From: Heliocidaris erythrogramma
Taxonomy: Eukaryota > Echinodermata > Echinoidea > Camarodonta > Echinometridae
DNA length: 64,000 nucleotides
Reading direction: 5' to 3'
NCBI GenBank assembly: GCA_025617745.1
Contig: CM046859.1
Coordinates: 26,525,371-26,589,370, forward strand
This document shows, one piece after another, positions 1 through 12,924 of this stretch. The number at the start of each line of letters is the position of its first letter. The stretch's first letter is position 1. Made by a program: the position numbers and the translations under genes. The notes below the pieces were generated by a model. It was not told the origin of the DNA, ran no database searches, and saw only the letters and a list, made by a program, of their open reading frames with translations.

Positions 1-323
1 TCGCTAAACATATGTACTTGCCATTGTTGCAACCTATACACAATTTAGTGAGAGCTTCCTTATTGTGAATTCTGCAGAAATTAAAATATTCTATTTTAAT
101 CATAATAAAATACAAAAGAAATAGTGAGTGGGTGACGTCACTGGTTCCCTCATTTGCATACTGAGCAGGATGTGCATATAACTGTTTTGCGAAATTAAGC
201 GAAACTTTAAAATACCATAACTTTCTTATTTTACATCCTATTTTGATGAAATTTTCAGTGTTATGCTTGTTGGATTTTTCTCTATTTATTCAAATCAACC
301 TTTTGTTAGGGTGGACTTGGCCT
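1..323. repeat. Right half of a palindromic TTAA-flanked MITE
   Basis: The sequence matches the right part of the complete element at 54361-54938, including the GTGACGTCAC palindrome near 133 and the GGGTGGACTTGGCCT terminus. It is followed by TTAA at 324-327. The left half lies outside the window. Confidence 0.75.
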
Positions 324-1090
324 TTAATATGAGATAAAAACAGAAAAAGTAAATATGTTAACCTTATGAAAGAAGAAAATCCTGATATCGTACACATCCT
401 ATGATTTATGTCTCTAATCAATGCATGTAATTGATGAGATGAAAGAAAGAAAATTTATAAAGATAAAAAGGCATATGAAACATACAAAATTTGCTTAAAT
501 TTACCAACTAGCCCAATAAGGAGCATGACAGTAAGCTGATACAGTTGCTTTTATCCGCTCCTTGGGCCATGTGATGAATATGAAAAGAATGAACCCCCCC
601 CCCCCCCCCCAGCTTAAACAAGAGTAAGCTCATAAAGTGAAAGAATGTGTAAACATGAAAAAGCAAGTGAAAAATATTTTTTTTAATGTGCTAAATTGGA
701 TGCACAAAATGTAAAACTGGATTCCCAATGGCGAAATTGAATGCTCTAACTTAGATCGAGGGGGTTTCACGGGCGAACTTGGTTGCACTATGTATGAATT
801 TGTATGACAATTGGCGAATGCGGTTGCCCTAAAGCGAATACGAATGGCAATTAGCCATCTTGGCTGCACTATAGCGAATTTGAATGGCGATTGGTGGTGT
901 TGGCTGCCTTATCCGCAAAATTGAATGACCTATTTACTTTTGCATGCACTAAGTGCGAAATTGGACGGGAAAACCTATAATAAGAAAGTTGTGAATGCTT
1001 CGAAAATGAGATCACTATCGATGCGAATATCAAATTGGCAAGTTGGTCATTCGATTGTGATTTATTCCTGGTCAACTCTCCCGTATGTCG
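324..1090. other. Intronic or intergenic stretch with poly-C and a degenerate tandem repeat
   Basis: No exon recognised. A C-run lies at about 594-610. From about 765 to 965 a degenerate tandem repeat of roughly 60 bp recurs about four times, built on variants of GCACTATAGCGAATTTGAATGGC. Open frames here carry no recognisable protein. Confidence 0.5.
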
Positions 1091-1097
1091 TACCTGG

Positions 1098-1290
1098 GGC
1101 GGATCCAGGATTTAGTATAGGGGGGGGGGGGGGGGGGCACACAAATGCAGGTTTGTCAACTTTGGGAAAAGATGGGGTTTTTTTGCCAGGCCTCCAAAAT
1201 TCAGTCAGTGGGGGGGGGGGGGGGGCTGGAGGGGGCGGGGAGGGGGCTTATTGGGGGTCCAGTTTCCCTCCATAATTCTCTGACAAGCAA
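1098..1290. repeat. Poly-G repeat of the GCGGATCCAGG family
   Basis: GGCGGATCCAGGATTTAGTA is followed by long G runs (about 1119-1137 and 1210-1226) and ends near an AATTCTCTGACAAGC word. Related copies lie at 39205-39350 and 53548-53785. The glycine-rich frames over it are artefacts of the G runs. Confidence 0.6.
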
Positions 1291-1446
1291 AGAAAAAAGT
1301 TTTCATTCATTCTCTCAGGACACTACTAAATATATGTTGTAGATAGCATATTGTCATAGGTTCTTCAGAAATAAAAAAAGATCCTCCCAAGTACTGTATA
1401 CATACAGTTTGAAAAACTGATGTTTTAATAATTTTATGTGTTGAAA

Positions 1447-1849
1447 CAATTCTCGCTACCCCAAATACGCAATTTCGCCAACAGATGGCGTTTGTCATGC
1501 AAACCACGCATGCGCAGTGCTGACAATATCCCGATTGGGTCAACAAGTGTTTGTCTTTTCACATTGAAAATGTACACAGGTATTACAAAAATCCTCAAGT
1601 TTGAGTATAAATTAACCGACATGTTTGAAAAGAACCATGATTTATTGAGACAATTGGTTGCATTTTCAAAATTTGAGTGGTTTATGTCATGCGATCCGGA
1701 AATTACCGTAAGCATTTTAGCACTCATTTTATTCATAAGCCGTAGTATTTCAATACGGACCGGAAGTGAAGTTGCGAAGATGCGGACCATTTCCATGCAT
1801 AATATTGCCCTCTACGTCGAAAATTGCATATTTAAAGTAGAGAGAATTG
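1447..1849. mobile_element. MITE family A, copy 1
   Basis: About 403 bp, starting CAATTCTCGCTACCCC and ending in the inverted AGAGAGAATTG. A second copy, collinear and very similar by eye, lies at 27770-28169, where the terminal inverted repeats are longer and cleaner (about 24 bp). The open frames inside are conserved between the copies only because the DNA is, and they look like nothing known. Confidence 0.75.
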
Positions 1850-2567
1850 GAAGAATTATCCGACGCTACATCACAGTGACATTACCGATTCGGCCAATTT
1901 GAAATACCCATTTGTGTTGTGATTACAACTTTCTAAAATTCATACCTTTCTTATTGCTTGTCCAATTGCATTCAAACTTTCACTAACCTACTTCTCCGAT
2001 TTTTCTGCTTTCTATCAAGCAACTTGCCATTAAGGTTAGATCTTCCTTTCAGGTTTGTTAAATTTGGCATTTAATACCTTCACTGAACAATTAACCCCTA
2101 CAATCTTTATACATGTACCTTTTTTCTTTTTTAGGAGGAAAAGAATTATTTTTTAAACTCCAAACTTAGCTTATTTGCATTCTTGCAGTGGCAGATTTTT
2201 TTTTTTTTTTTTTTGGCGGGGGCACTTCTGGCCGTCCCCCCTTTTTTAAAAGAAAAAACTATGCCCCCCCCCCCCTGTAAATTCTATCCCCCATTTTAGA
2301 ACTGAAAACTTTTTTTTTTTTTGGTTGTCAGAGAATTTGAAATGATAACGAGAGCCCAAAATGTGTGATAACCATTTTTTTTTTGTTGCTTGTCTGAGAA
2401 TTTTGCAGGAAAAGTAGACCCCCAAAAATATGATGACCTGCATTCTTAGGTGGGAATCGAAACCCATGGCAGGGAAGGGGTAAAATCAATCACAGCAGGG
2501 AAAGTGTTAAAAACTTCCTATAAAGGCATGGAAATAGTTTAACTGAATATGTTTGGCCTTTCTTTAG
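1850..2567. other. Intron/intergenic with low-complexity T and C runs
   Basis: No exon before 2568. From about 2196 to 2470 there are long T and C runs with GTCAGAGAATTT and GTCTGAGAATTTTGCAG words, a decayed relative of the CAGTGGCGGATCC repeat family. The stretch at 1900-2060 resembles the inner part of the MITE at 30869-31121. Confidence 0.4.
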
Positions 2568-2690
2568 GTGATGGCAGCGAGGCACAGAATTTTGAGATCG
2601 TCCAGACTGTGAGTCTTCCAAATAGGGTTATGACCTACCGCTTCCCCTTCATGTTGAGAAAAAACATGAACGTGTACTACCTTATTGCAA
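2568..2690 (+). CDS. Exon 1 of the visible part: linker upstream of fibrinogen-like unit 1
   Basis: 123 nt, phase 1 at both ends. The acceptor is TTTCTTTAG and the donor GTGAGT. It encodes about 41 residues starting G-D-G-S-E-A-Q-N-F-E and ending N-V-Y-Y-L-I-A, with a hydrophobic/basic patch in the second half. I do not recognise a domain; it may be the tail of a module whose earlier exons lie left of the window, possibly a FAMeT-like one given the order at the other end. Phase symmetry and position just before a fibrinogen-like exon support it as coding. Confidence 0.6.
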
Positions 2691-3624
2691 GTGAGTAATG
2701 GCAAGAACATCGTCTGCTGAGAGCCAGAAGGGAGTTAACTTGACTGTGTGAAGTATACAAGTTAAGCCCCCTTCTGGATTACTGCAAATGATATATATTA
2801 CATGTATTAGTACAAGGTGAAATAATAAAAAAATATACATGTTTAGTGTCACTGCCCGCTTTCCCTTATTTAGGCTGCTGCCACCTAAATTTATGGGGGA
2901 AAACAAGAAAAATAATGTTTTAGTGACCCTAATGAAATTTAAGGATGCTGACATTCTGATCCTTGTGGCCTTCTTGAAAAATGATCCAGTCAGTCCCTTT
3001 GAAAGAAATGTGTTGGGCATGGATGGCTACAGGCTAGTCAAAAAACAGAAAAAAATGAAAGGCCCTTTTCCTTTTTTAGACATTGATTAGTAGCCCAACT
3101 GGTCATTAGACCAAATGATAAGTAGACCACGAAAGTTGGCCAAACTGATGAATTAAACCACATGGATGAGTAACTGGGTATAGACAATACACCAGTTAGA
3201 TAGACAACTGGATATAGACAAAAATGGTATTCGACAAAATGGTATGAGACTTCTGTTATTGTGAATACAATGAAAAGTATTTTGCTAATAATATGGTATC
3301 CTTTTTTGTAAATAGTAATTAAAATGTCTTGCAAAAAGATTGTCACACCTAACCCTAACCCTACAACACGTATATCTTTGACCTAATAAAGCCTGTAACA
3401 GTTAATTGTCGCCCGGGCAAATACAGAGGGTTCTCACGGCAGCCATGTTGCAGCACATAACAATAAAAACCTGTGCAGCAGACTGAAAAGCCATTGTTGT
3501 CATGGTCTATTGCACAAGTCATGTTTTCACTGTTAGGTCCTCCAGCATGGCTGCTTCTGGGAACCCTCTTGATACTACATTATTATACACGTAGCTGATG
3601 CCCTGTATTGAATTCTTTTGACAG
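2691..3624. other. Intron with a TAGACCA-rich repeat
   Basis: From about 3085 to 3260 a degenerate short-period repeat of TAGACCA/TAGACAA-type words occurs. A related copy lies at about 38915-39130. A short CCTAACCCTAACCCT run sits near 3349. The remaining sequence is unremarkable. Confidence 0.45.
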
Positions 3625-3738
3625 CGTTTTCATCCTGCCAGGCGTACGAGACCCTAGGATTCCCTCCTGGTTACTATTTCATTGACCCTGATGGTATTTC
3701 ATCAAACTTCAAACCGTTTGTAGTGCAGTGCCTAGAAG
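3625..3738 (+). CDS. Fibrinogen-like unit 1, first exon
   Basis: 114 nt, phase 1-1, acceptor TTTTGACAG, donor GTAAGA. It begins T-F-S-S-C-Q-A-Y-E-T-L-G-F, carries the fibrinogen-module signature P-G-Y-Y-F-I-D-P-D-G, and ends F-V-V-Q-C-L-E. The two cysteines are spaced as in the opening of fibrinogen C-terminal modules of CNTNAP proteins (known family pattern). The first exon of unit 2 (38706-38819) has exactly the same length. Confidence 0.85.
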
Positions 3739-5108
3739 GTAAGAATATGAACTTGTCCAAGATTACTACTTAGTACTTGAATGGCCTTTAGTGGGATACA
3801 ACTTACCTACCAACTGTCGCTATTTAACAGGGACAATCCCAATTTATGGAAAAAGAAAGAGCCATTTCTACCACTGTGTCCCTATTTTTGCAATAATCTG
3901 TCTGTAGTAATGTATAGGAAACTCTGAAATGTCCCATGTTTAGCCTCTGCCTTGTCATTTGTCCCTATTTCTTGGGTTTCAGGGTTGGCAGGTCTGGATA
4001 CAAGGGTATATACATGTATATCGCAGGAGCTTATAAGCACATTTTACGAGTTGGAACGACAAGTGACATAATTTGACACAAGTACGATATACCTTTTTGT
4101 CCTACAAAGGAAATTAAAGCCATTCATTTTTATTTTACATTGTTACAGTACCAAGATAAATAAAAATGCAAATACCAAACATATATTTTACTTTAAATGA
4201 CATACATTCAGTGAAATTCAGAACCATTCTTGAAGTGGGTTCCTTATGTGTGCATAGACATCATCACTTACAGGCTGACACAACGAATCTTTCATTTGGA
4301 AAACACTATGAACACCATACAGACAAATCTTTCAAGAACTTTGGAGAACTCATTTCTAAAAATGTTCTTGTGTGTAAAAGCGTACAAAATGCATAGTATT
4401 CTTGATTTTGCCTCAAGAGATCTTGAGACCTTGCTGTGGAAGTTTGGCAACTACATGTATTGTACTTTTATTTTTTCTGTGAGATATTAATACATGTCGA
4501 GAGAGACCTATATAGTGTACATGTATGTGTAGTCAATTTTGTTTTGCAGTATGAAGATCAGTCATTCATATTCATATTATGAAATTAGATAACAGAGATG
4601 TCATTCTCAACCTAGCAAATGAGTTATCAGTCTTTTATGCATAATTATGAAGATAGAAGACTGTGGCTGAGTGTGGCCGCTTTGTGGCTTGATCTGCCTC
4701 AACGTTTGCTTAGAATGTGCACAGCCTCTTTGTTGGTGAGAAAATATTGTAGCCAAACCGCACTTTACTTCCCTAGACCTGAAGTTCGTTGGACCCCAAT
4801 TTACAGTCAGTTGATGTAGATTGTTCTGAAAGAACTCTTTGTTGTTTGCGATGACCACTTCATGTTCACTGCATAAATTCTAGATCCGAAAATGGTTTGG
4901 ATCTGGTTAGTGTTATGATTATATGGTTAGGATAAGGTTAGGGTAAGGTTAGGGTAAGGATTAGGGATATGATTTAAACAATATCATATGCCGCCCAGCC
5001 TGGAACCTGAATAAAAAAGACGTGGGTCATGTCAGCTGTATTCAAGGTAGGCCTATGGTGTCTCAAAATGGAGGGTGACGAAACCCCATAAAAATCAGTA
5101 TCATTATT
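3739..5108. other. Intron, no feature recognised
   Basis: Start of an 11.8 kb intron. TTAGGG-like words (GGTTAGGGTAAGG) occur near 4922-4965. Small open frames at 4166-4860 have no recognisable content. Confidence 0.4.
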
Positions 5109-6688
5109 GTCTCGCCCACCGGAGGTGAAGGCGAGACTAAGGGATCCAAATGTCGTCCGTCCGTCACAAACGTTATGACAGATAACTTTGCAACCGTCAC
5201 TCACTTTTCAACCAAACTTGGGTTGTAGATGCACTGAGGGGACCTGCATGTTATGGTGCCGTTGGAGGTCACATGATAAGGTCAAAGGTCATTTGAGGTC
5301 AAACGTTAAAGTTTACCTGCAAGACTCTCTTATGACAGATAACTTTGCAACCGTCACTCACTTTTCAACCAAACTTGGGTTGTAGATGCACTGAGGGGAC
5401 CTGCATGTTATGGTGCTGTTGGAGGTCACATAATAAGGTCAAAGGTCATACGTTAAAGTTTACCTGCAAGACCTTCTTATGACAGATAACTTTGCAACCA
5501 TCACTCACTTTTCAACCAAACTTGGGTTGTAGATGCACTGAGGGGACCTGCATGTTATGGTGCCGTTGGAGGTCATATGATAGGGTCAAAGGTCATTTGA
5601 GGTCATACGTTAAAGTTTACCTGCAAGACTCTCTTATGACATAACTTTGCAACCGTCACTCACTTTTCAACCAAACTTGGGTTGTAGATGCACTAAGGGG
5701 ACCTGCATGTTATGGTGCCGTTGGAGGTCACATGATAAGGTCAAAGGTCATACGTTAAAGTTTACCTGCAAGACCTTCTTATGACAGATAACTTTGCAAC
5801 CATCACTCACTTTTCAACCAAACTTGGGTTGTAGATGCACTGAGGGGACCTGCATGTTATGGTGCCGTTGGAGGTCATATGATAGGGTCAAAGGTCATTT
5901 GAGGTCATACGTTAAAGTTTACCTGCAAGACCTTCTTATGACAGATAACTTTGCAACCGTCACTCACTTTTCAACCAAACTTGGGTTGTAGATGCACTTG
6001 GGGGACCTGCATGTTATGCTGCCATCAGAGGTCACATGATAAGATCAAAGGTCATACGTTAAAGTTTACCTGCAAGACCTTCTTATGACAGATAACTTTG
6101 CAACCGTCACTCACTTTTCAACCAAACTTGGGTTTTAGAAGCACTTGGGGGACCTGCATGTTATGCTGCCATCAGAGGTCACATGGTAAGGTCAAAGGTC
6201 ATTTCAGGTCAAACATTATAGTTTACCCGCAAGACTCTCTTATGACAGATAACTTTGCAACCGTCACTCACTTTTCAACCAAACTTGGGTTGTAGATGCA
6301 CTTGGGGGACCTGCATGTTATGCTGCCATCAGAGGTCACATGATAAGATCAAAGGTCATACGTTAAAGTTTACCTGCAAGACCTTCTTATGACAGATAAC
6401 TTTGCAACCGTCACTCACTTTTCAACCAAACTTGGGTTTTAGAAGCACTTGGGGGACCTGCATGTTATGCTGCCATCAGAGGTCACATGGTAAGGTCAAA
6501 GGTCATTTCAGGTCAAACATTATAGTTTACCCGCAAGACTCTCTTATGACATAACTTTGTAAACGTCACTTTCCAAACAGTAATGTAGATATATGCAAGC
6601 ATAACTTATGCAGATTTATGCACTTGGGGAACCTGTTGCATGGCAACAGAGATCACGATATTTCTAGTTATCGCATGTGGGCGAGACA
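5109..6688 (+). mobile_element. Minisatellite-bearing element 1 (CTCGCCC termini)
   Basis: It starts GTCTCGCCCACCGG, then forms a short hairpin with GGCGAGAC about 20 bp later, followed by a GTCGTCCGTCCGTC leader. About nine tandem units follow, alternating near 157 and 147 bp, each with ATGACAGATAACTTTGCAAC and AGGTCAAAGGTCAT. It ends GTGGGCGAGACA, the reverse of its start. CATTATT occurs immediately outside both ends and may be a target duplication. The repeated 65-residue frames here are by-products. The architecture resembles nonautonomous Helentron-type elements with central tandem repeats, by inference. Confidence 0.7.
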
Positions 6689-8529
6689 CATTATTGCTAA
6701 TGCCTTGTTTTTAGTCATTATTTTACTTGTGATAATAATCATTTGCTGACTGGTACATAAAAGCTGATCTGTTACCCTTTTCAATTGTTTTCTCAAATGA
6801 TAGAGCTTTGCAAATTTGTGTTTGTAGTTTGGAACTTTTCAAGCACTTTTTATCACACAAACACATCATTGCTTGATATATACACGTATTTGTTTCGAAA
6901 TTCTCCCTGTATTACTGGGATTAGGTAGCATTAAATTAAGAGATTCTTAAAAATGATTTTTACTTCGGAGGGGGGGGGGGGGGGCAGCCCCCTTAAAAAT
7001 TTTCCAGTAAGAGGCGTCGCCCAGAATCGTAGACCGTGCATTTCATGATATACATGTAGGCCGTACTGGGCTACAGCCCCTAAACAATTTCAGGCCTATT
7101 ATAGCTTTGCAATACTGATCGTTAACAGAGCGCATGTGTCTTCTATTCCGGGGGGGGGGGGGTCTATACCAAATTATAAGATCCATGCTCTGTAAAGTAG
7201 CCTAGAATAATGATATTTTTAATGGCTGGGGGGGTAAGGGGGGGGGGGGGGGTAAGGGGGGTAAGGGGGGGGGGAAGGGGGGGGGGGCTATTGTTGTGGA
7301 GTAGTGTGTCTTTTTGCCTTCTTTGGTACTTGAATTCTAATTCTTACCAGCTCGCCCCGCCAATTTTTCCTCATTACTCCACTGACCATAAATAACATTA
7401 AAATTATGTAAAAGATAATCTTCTATGGGCATTGTATGAAACTTGAATGAAGCAGAGTTTGCAAGCTAATACCATGACTACCATCTGTGGTAGAATTAGT
7501 GGTGGTAGTGACGGTTCAGCCCCCCCCCCCCCCCCCCAAAAAAAAAAAAAAAAGGTGAAAAGATTTAAAGATTTAGCATTTTGGAGTATTAAGAAGTGGT
7601 GTTTTTTGTATTATTTTAGGATAGAGAGAGAGAGAGAGAGAGTTTCAAGGTTTTGGAACGGCCTTTTAGAGCACTTTCGATCACACAGGCAAATCCAAGA
7701 GTTAAATCACCAATACTTGAGGGGGGGGGGGGGGGGGGGGTTTATTGAATAATTCAAGGAGAGGCATCACCCGGTCCCCTGAATTGCCGACTCTCCAGTA
7801 GGTCCTATAGGGAGTTTTTTAAAAATTTGTCTAGGTTTCAAGATTTCTTTATTTCCCACAGGATATCTTTCTGTGTTTTACACAACAAACATGTTATAAC
7901 AAGTTGACAGGCTTTCAAGCACACTCAACATGCTCAAGGAAAAAAGTAGGATAACAATTTCGGAAATAGGAGAAAAAGCTTTTTGAATACACAAATTAGG
8001 ATGAAAGTACGGTATTTGCAGGTTCTCCAGATATTTCTTTTTTTTCTGTGTCAATAGTTTACTGCCTATACTATAGCATTCAGACTAGACCTCAACAATA
8101 TGAATTTACGGCAGTCATAGATTATACCCATTCCATGGCCAACCTGAAAGGATACTTTATAAATACATGTAGCTCTGAGAAAACATGCTCGAGGGGGTGA
8201 CCACATTGCCAAATTTCTCTTCCTCAGGATGCACACTCTAAGAAAAAGTTATTAGGTTGGTTAAAATACAATTCTTTTTTAAACTAACAGTTGGTAGGTT
8301 CTTATTTTAACCAAGATAATGATTTATAACCAACAATATCTGAGAGTCCAGGGAGCAATGGGTATAGCTGCGTTTATCCCAAAGACCCAGCTGGTCTAAG
8401 ACACCGGCAAAACCTAAAAAAGGTGTCAGAAGCCAGCCCCCTTTTAGGGCTAGGTTGTAAACTGGCGCACAAATTGGGCACTTTAATTTACCCCCCGCCA
8501 CCCCCTTACACCGCGGTATGAAAAGGTGT
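6689..8529. other. Intron with poly-G tracts
   Basis: G runs lie near 6970-6983, 7150-7162, 7228-7290 and 7720-7741, and C/A runs near 7520-7553, with GAGAGAG at 7622-7641. No coding similarity or conserved element boundary was recognised. The open frames are driven by homopolymers. Confidence 0.45.
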
Positions 8530-9475
8530 CCCCTGACACAATTCAGGGGTTGGCTTTATCGAGAAAAGAAAAGGAGAAAAAGGAAAAGCAAAGAAATACA
8601 CAGAATTTTTTTTAAAGAGACGATAGAGGGGGGGGGGGATACAGGAGGAGTAGAATGAGAAGATTGATGAAGGGGAAACACAAAGAACTACATGTAGAAA
8701 ATGAAAGAAGAAAAAAATACAAAAAGACATAAGTAAATGAGAAATAGAAAATGATAGAATAAAAAGACAGAAAAACGGAGAGTGAAAAACAAAGATATAC
8801 ATGAAAGGATATAGAAAGAGAATTAAAGCAAATAAATACATCAGCAGGGATAGAAATACAAGATGAAAGAAGGCAAAACAAAGAAATGCATTTATAAGCA
8901 AAAAAAAGAAGAAATAGAAGAATAAATGCACATGCAGAGAGAAAAATCACCCCCAATATATATATATATGTATATTTATTTATTTATTTGTATATAAAAT
9001 AATAATAATAATAATAATATAGAAGGAAACAAATGTATAGGGGTATATTGAAAGAGAGGTTGAAAGATTTAAAAAAGGAACTACATAAGTAAATAGAAAA
9101 AGACAAGATGGAAGAAAATAAAAGAAACACATCAATGAATAAGAATAGAAAGAAAATTAAGCTTGAAGAAGGTGGAAACAAAGAAATACATAAGGAAAAA
9201 TGAAATAAACAAAAAAAAACAACAGAAATACATAAGGATGACTATAAATGGAAGATACAGGATAGGGAAAACAAAGAAATGCATAGGAAAAGCTGAGAAG
9301 GAAAAACAAGAAAAGAAAAACCTAAAACAAAACCAGGGGGAAACTCTGGAATATCACAATGATAAATGAAAAGAAGCACATAGAAACAGACAAAAAGCAA
9401 TGAAAGGATAGCAAGAGAGAATATGTTTGGAAAAACAGTAGGAGAAATTTTAAAAACTGGCAAAAAAAGCCTGGA
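8530..9475. repeat. Purine-rich degenerate satellite
   Basis: About 0.9 kb strongly biased to A and G on this strand, with recurring ACAAAGAAATRCATAAG-like words (for example near 8878, 9178, 9225 and 9273) and GAAAATAGAAAG fill. It looks like an old minisatellite. A (TA)n/TTTA/AAT microsatellite sits at about 8957-9020. Phe/Leu/Ser-rich frames on the opposite strand are artefacts of the composition. Confidence 0.6.
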
Positions 9476-11740
9476 TAATTGGTTTTAAAAAATAGTTAAG
9501 CATATTTTACTGCCTTTTGTAATGCCTTTTCTTTCATTTTAGCTCAATTTTTGGTTCGAAAGGATGTATTCCCAATTGCATTTGCCATTTAAGAGTTGTA
9601 TGTGGGCAATTCCATGAAAAATGTTCACTTTAGTAAAAAAATGAAGTTTGCAATTGCACTTAAACTCTCAAATATTCTTGGAAAGTAATGTATAAATGTT
9701 CATTTTCCAATAGACAAATCATTAAACTGACAAATTTTCGTATTTTTTTCCACCAGTGAAAATCTAATATGATGTATCGCAATAACACAAAAATGTGGCT
9801 ATTTTTGAAGAGTTTATTCTTCCTGTCTCTAATGAAGGCCTAAAATCTACTGGAGGTCTCCTTCAACTTTTAAACAGTAGTTCAGTGTACATATCAACAG
9901 AAAATCACAATGAATGTTAATATCATTCATCAATTTTCGAGGCATTGATCCTCAAAATTGTGTGATTTCTTTATCATTAGAAGTGTCATGTCCGTTACGT
10001 TTTTCACTTAAAGTTTTCATAGCCAACAGGAAATTTGTATTTGGTTACTGTAAATTCAGTTTCTATGTTAGAACTAAATCCCCTTACATGTGTAGCAACC
10101 ATTTTTCCTTACCACTGTCAGTTTTCAAGCAAATGGCGTAACGGACATGACACTTTGCGTAACGGACATGACACTTTATATACGACAAGTGGCAGAAACC
10201 ACATTGTGGGCTCCATTTAATAGATTGATTATTATTTTCAATTGCTTGAGGATAGTGGGATGTTTCTAGATACTAGTGACTCATAAATATAAATATGCTT
10301 GTTATATTTAAGACACAACAACAAGCAGATTTTCCAGTTTACCCATGGAAGTCTGTAGATTTCAGATGATCTTGCTAGCCCTGTTATGTAATCCCATTCC
10401 AACATCTTGATCATGATTGATGACCAACATGCAGCAGCAGGTATGTCCCTGTTTATTTACATAGTGGATTACTGAAGCCAAGACAATGCAGTTCCACTAT
10501 TGGCCATCTCCCTAGCACTTTTCCATGATAACTTAGACCTCATTTCATAATGACACTGGTTTTGTGGAACTGCTTTAGTGCATGTTGCAGATACATGTAG
10601 TTAACTTTCTTTCTTTAAAACTGATGTGAATCATTCAGGACATTTTCATGATATGTTCAAACTTTTGATCAGGTCTGGTTCATTAAGTTTTCTTTGCCTC
10701 AAAGCTTGAGACGTGCTCTACTTTGTTGTATGTTGTTGTGGTACTCTAAGCATTATATTCCATGCATTGTAGTATAGTTGTTAGATCACTAAAACCTGCA
10801 AAAAAGAACTTAGATGTGTTACTATTTAACATTTGGTAGTAGTACTGAGCTGTTAGTTTTGTCTTTTTTATGCCAAATGTTTTTTTGAAAGAAAGAAGTG
10901 AAGATATGGTTCACTTCACAAGGGTGTCATGTCCGTTACGCTAGCATATTAATACTATCTGAGAAATATTAGCCTATAAAGGAGAAAACACCATAGCATC
11001 AACTAATAATTTGTTCTGTTTTGGTATGGAGGGTAGTATTAACTAAAATGTATCATAAATTGTAGCTAGCTGGTGCAGAAGCAAGTTTGCTTTATTTTTT
11101 ATATCTTGTGTAAACATTGAAAAACCAACCCTTCTAAAATTACAGAAATATATGAGATAGTACAGAATACCAGTTATGATGTGTGTCCCTATCTTTCAAC
11201 CTTACTATATGAACAATAAAATATCTGCCATATCTCGTAATAAAACAAATATGTCCGCTCACAAAAAGTGGACAAAACTGTCATGTCCGTTACGCTCAAT
11301 GCGTCATGTCCGTTACGCTACATTCTGAGCTATAAAAAAAGAATGCAATGTAAAACTAATCTCAAACATGAATTTATGATTACAGCATGACTTTAAGTTT
11401 TAATTAATACCCAAACCAGGTTCATTCTATCCCAAAACTCACAGGAATTTTCATAATAAAAAGTAGGTTAAAAAGCCTTGTCCATTTTGTGTCATGTCCG
11501 TTACGGTCACAACGAGTGCATTTTCTCCACAACCGTTCAATAAAATGATGTGAAATTTCATGAGTATATCCCTGATAGTCAAATGTGTCTGATAAACTCA
11601 ATAAAAATTGTTTGGAGACTGCCAATTCTATTGTGTGATGTTTTGAATTACAAAAAACTGTCTGAATGTCATGTCCGTTACGCTGGAATTGACCATGTAT
11701 TCAGCAGGAAATTTTCACGTCTACATTCAATTTAAAAAAA
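9476..11740. repeat. Region with a dispersed GTCATGTCCGTTACG motif
   Basis: A 15-16 bp word, GTCATGTCCGTTACGC, occurs at 9984, 10924, 11280, 11303, 11491 and 11668, and in reverse complement at 10137 and 10157. The intervening sequence is unique and AT-rich. The two inverted copies are only 20 bp apart, and so is one of the direct pairs (23 bp). I recognise no coding function. Confidence 0.7.
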
Positions 11741-12191
11741 TGGTGGGAGTTGAATATTGGTATCATTTAATGAGTTCCAGAGTGGTCCAGTATATAAAAG
11801 TCTTATGTGCAGTAACTGCATGTTCTGGTCAGTGGTAGATGTAACATTATTTGATTGTCTCGTGGAGTGCTTGTGTACTTGATTTTTGTTTAATATTTGC
11901 AATAGATTTACTGGTAAATGTCTATTGTAAAAAGAATCTCTGACTATGATACCCATACGGTTTACAGATCTGGTGCAGTATTGTATGTGAGTGAGCGTAG
12001 CCCCTGAGTAGTAATGATTATGAGGTTTATTAGTGTTATAAAGGAAATAAATTTTTACATTAATCACTAATATCAAAATGGGTGGTGATGATGGATGTAA
12101 TAATAGAGATAAGATATAAGAATAACCATGTAGTTGTAGCGAAAATTTGTGTTAAAAACTTTAAGTTAGAATAAAAAATATTGTCATTATT
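11741..12191. other. Intron, nothing recognised
   Basis: AT-rich sequence with no repeat boundary or exon that I can support. Confidence 0.4.
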
Positions 12192-12616
12192 GTATCCCCC
12201 GAACTAGTGTTCGGGGATACTATGGATTTGGCATCGTCGCGCCGCGTCCGCGTCTGCCGCAGAGATTTTCTTGTGAGCGCTCTACTGGCTGCAGTTTTTG
12301 TCGGATCGCCTTCAAATTTCACATGGAGGTGCATTATGGTAAGATGAAGAAGCCTATTGTTTTTGGTGTGGACAGAGTCATTGTTCCCATGGTAACCATA
12401 TTTTTAAAGAAATAGTAAAGAATTTCTTGTGAGCGCTCTACCGGTTGCAGTTTTTGTAGGATCACCTTCAATTTTAAAACAAGTAAAAAATGACAAAAGT
12501 ACAAAAAGGTAAAATTTGTCAGCAGTGATACCCGAGGTCCCAAATTGCCACTTTATCCATTTCACTTAGTCACAACATTGATTCAAATGGGGGATGGGTG
12601 ACGGGTTCGGGGGATA
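12192..12616 (+). mobile_element. Short element with CCCCGAAC termini
   Basis: It starts GTATCCCCCGAACTAGTGTT, which folds into a hairpin with TTCGGGGATAC, and ends with GTTCGGGGGATAC. The inner part has two copies of a TTTCTTGTGAGCGCTCTAC segment (near 12267 and 12423). It has the same terminal plan as the minisatellite elements at 5109, 12925 and 60998, but no long array. A C-run follows at about 12636-12651. Confidence 0.6.
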
Positions 12617-12924
12617 CATGTACTCTGACAGGTCCCCCCCCCCCCCCCCCCCTCCAAGTGCTCTAGTTATTGTTATCATTGTATTATTATTATCATCATC
12701 ACCATCTTCATCATCATTAATAATATTATTGTTATTATTATTACATTTGTATTAGTATTATTATAAATTATATGAAGCATTATTATTGTCATCATAATTA
12801 CTAATATCAAACAGTGGTCACAGCGTCATCTTTTGCACTTTTCTAGGCAGTTCAACACCCCGCTTGGATGTCACCCCACATTATCAGTAATGCTATACAA
12901 AAGGAAATGAATTGTATTTATTTT
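12617..12924. other. Poly-C and ATT/ATC microsatellite
   Basis: The C run lies near 12636-12651, then a degenerate TTATTATTGTCATCAT tract to about 12810. No exon. Confidence 0.5.

Noticed and set aside
630..1902. Overlapping small ORFs on both strands
   Set aside because: They lie in MITE, poly-G and degenerate repeat sequence, with no domain and no splice context.
5188..6295. Repeated 65-residue ORFs as a tandem gene family
   Set aside because: They repeat exactly with the minisatellite unit, lack recognisable domains and arise from noncoding repeats.
8506..9463. Phe/Leu/Ser-rich membrane-like ORFs on the minus strand
   Set aside because: They are produced by purine-rich satellite DNA on the opposite strand.
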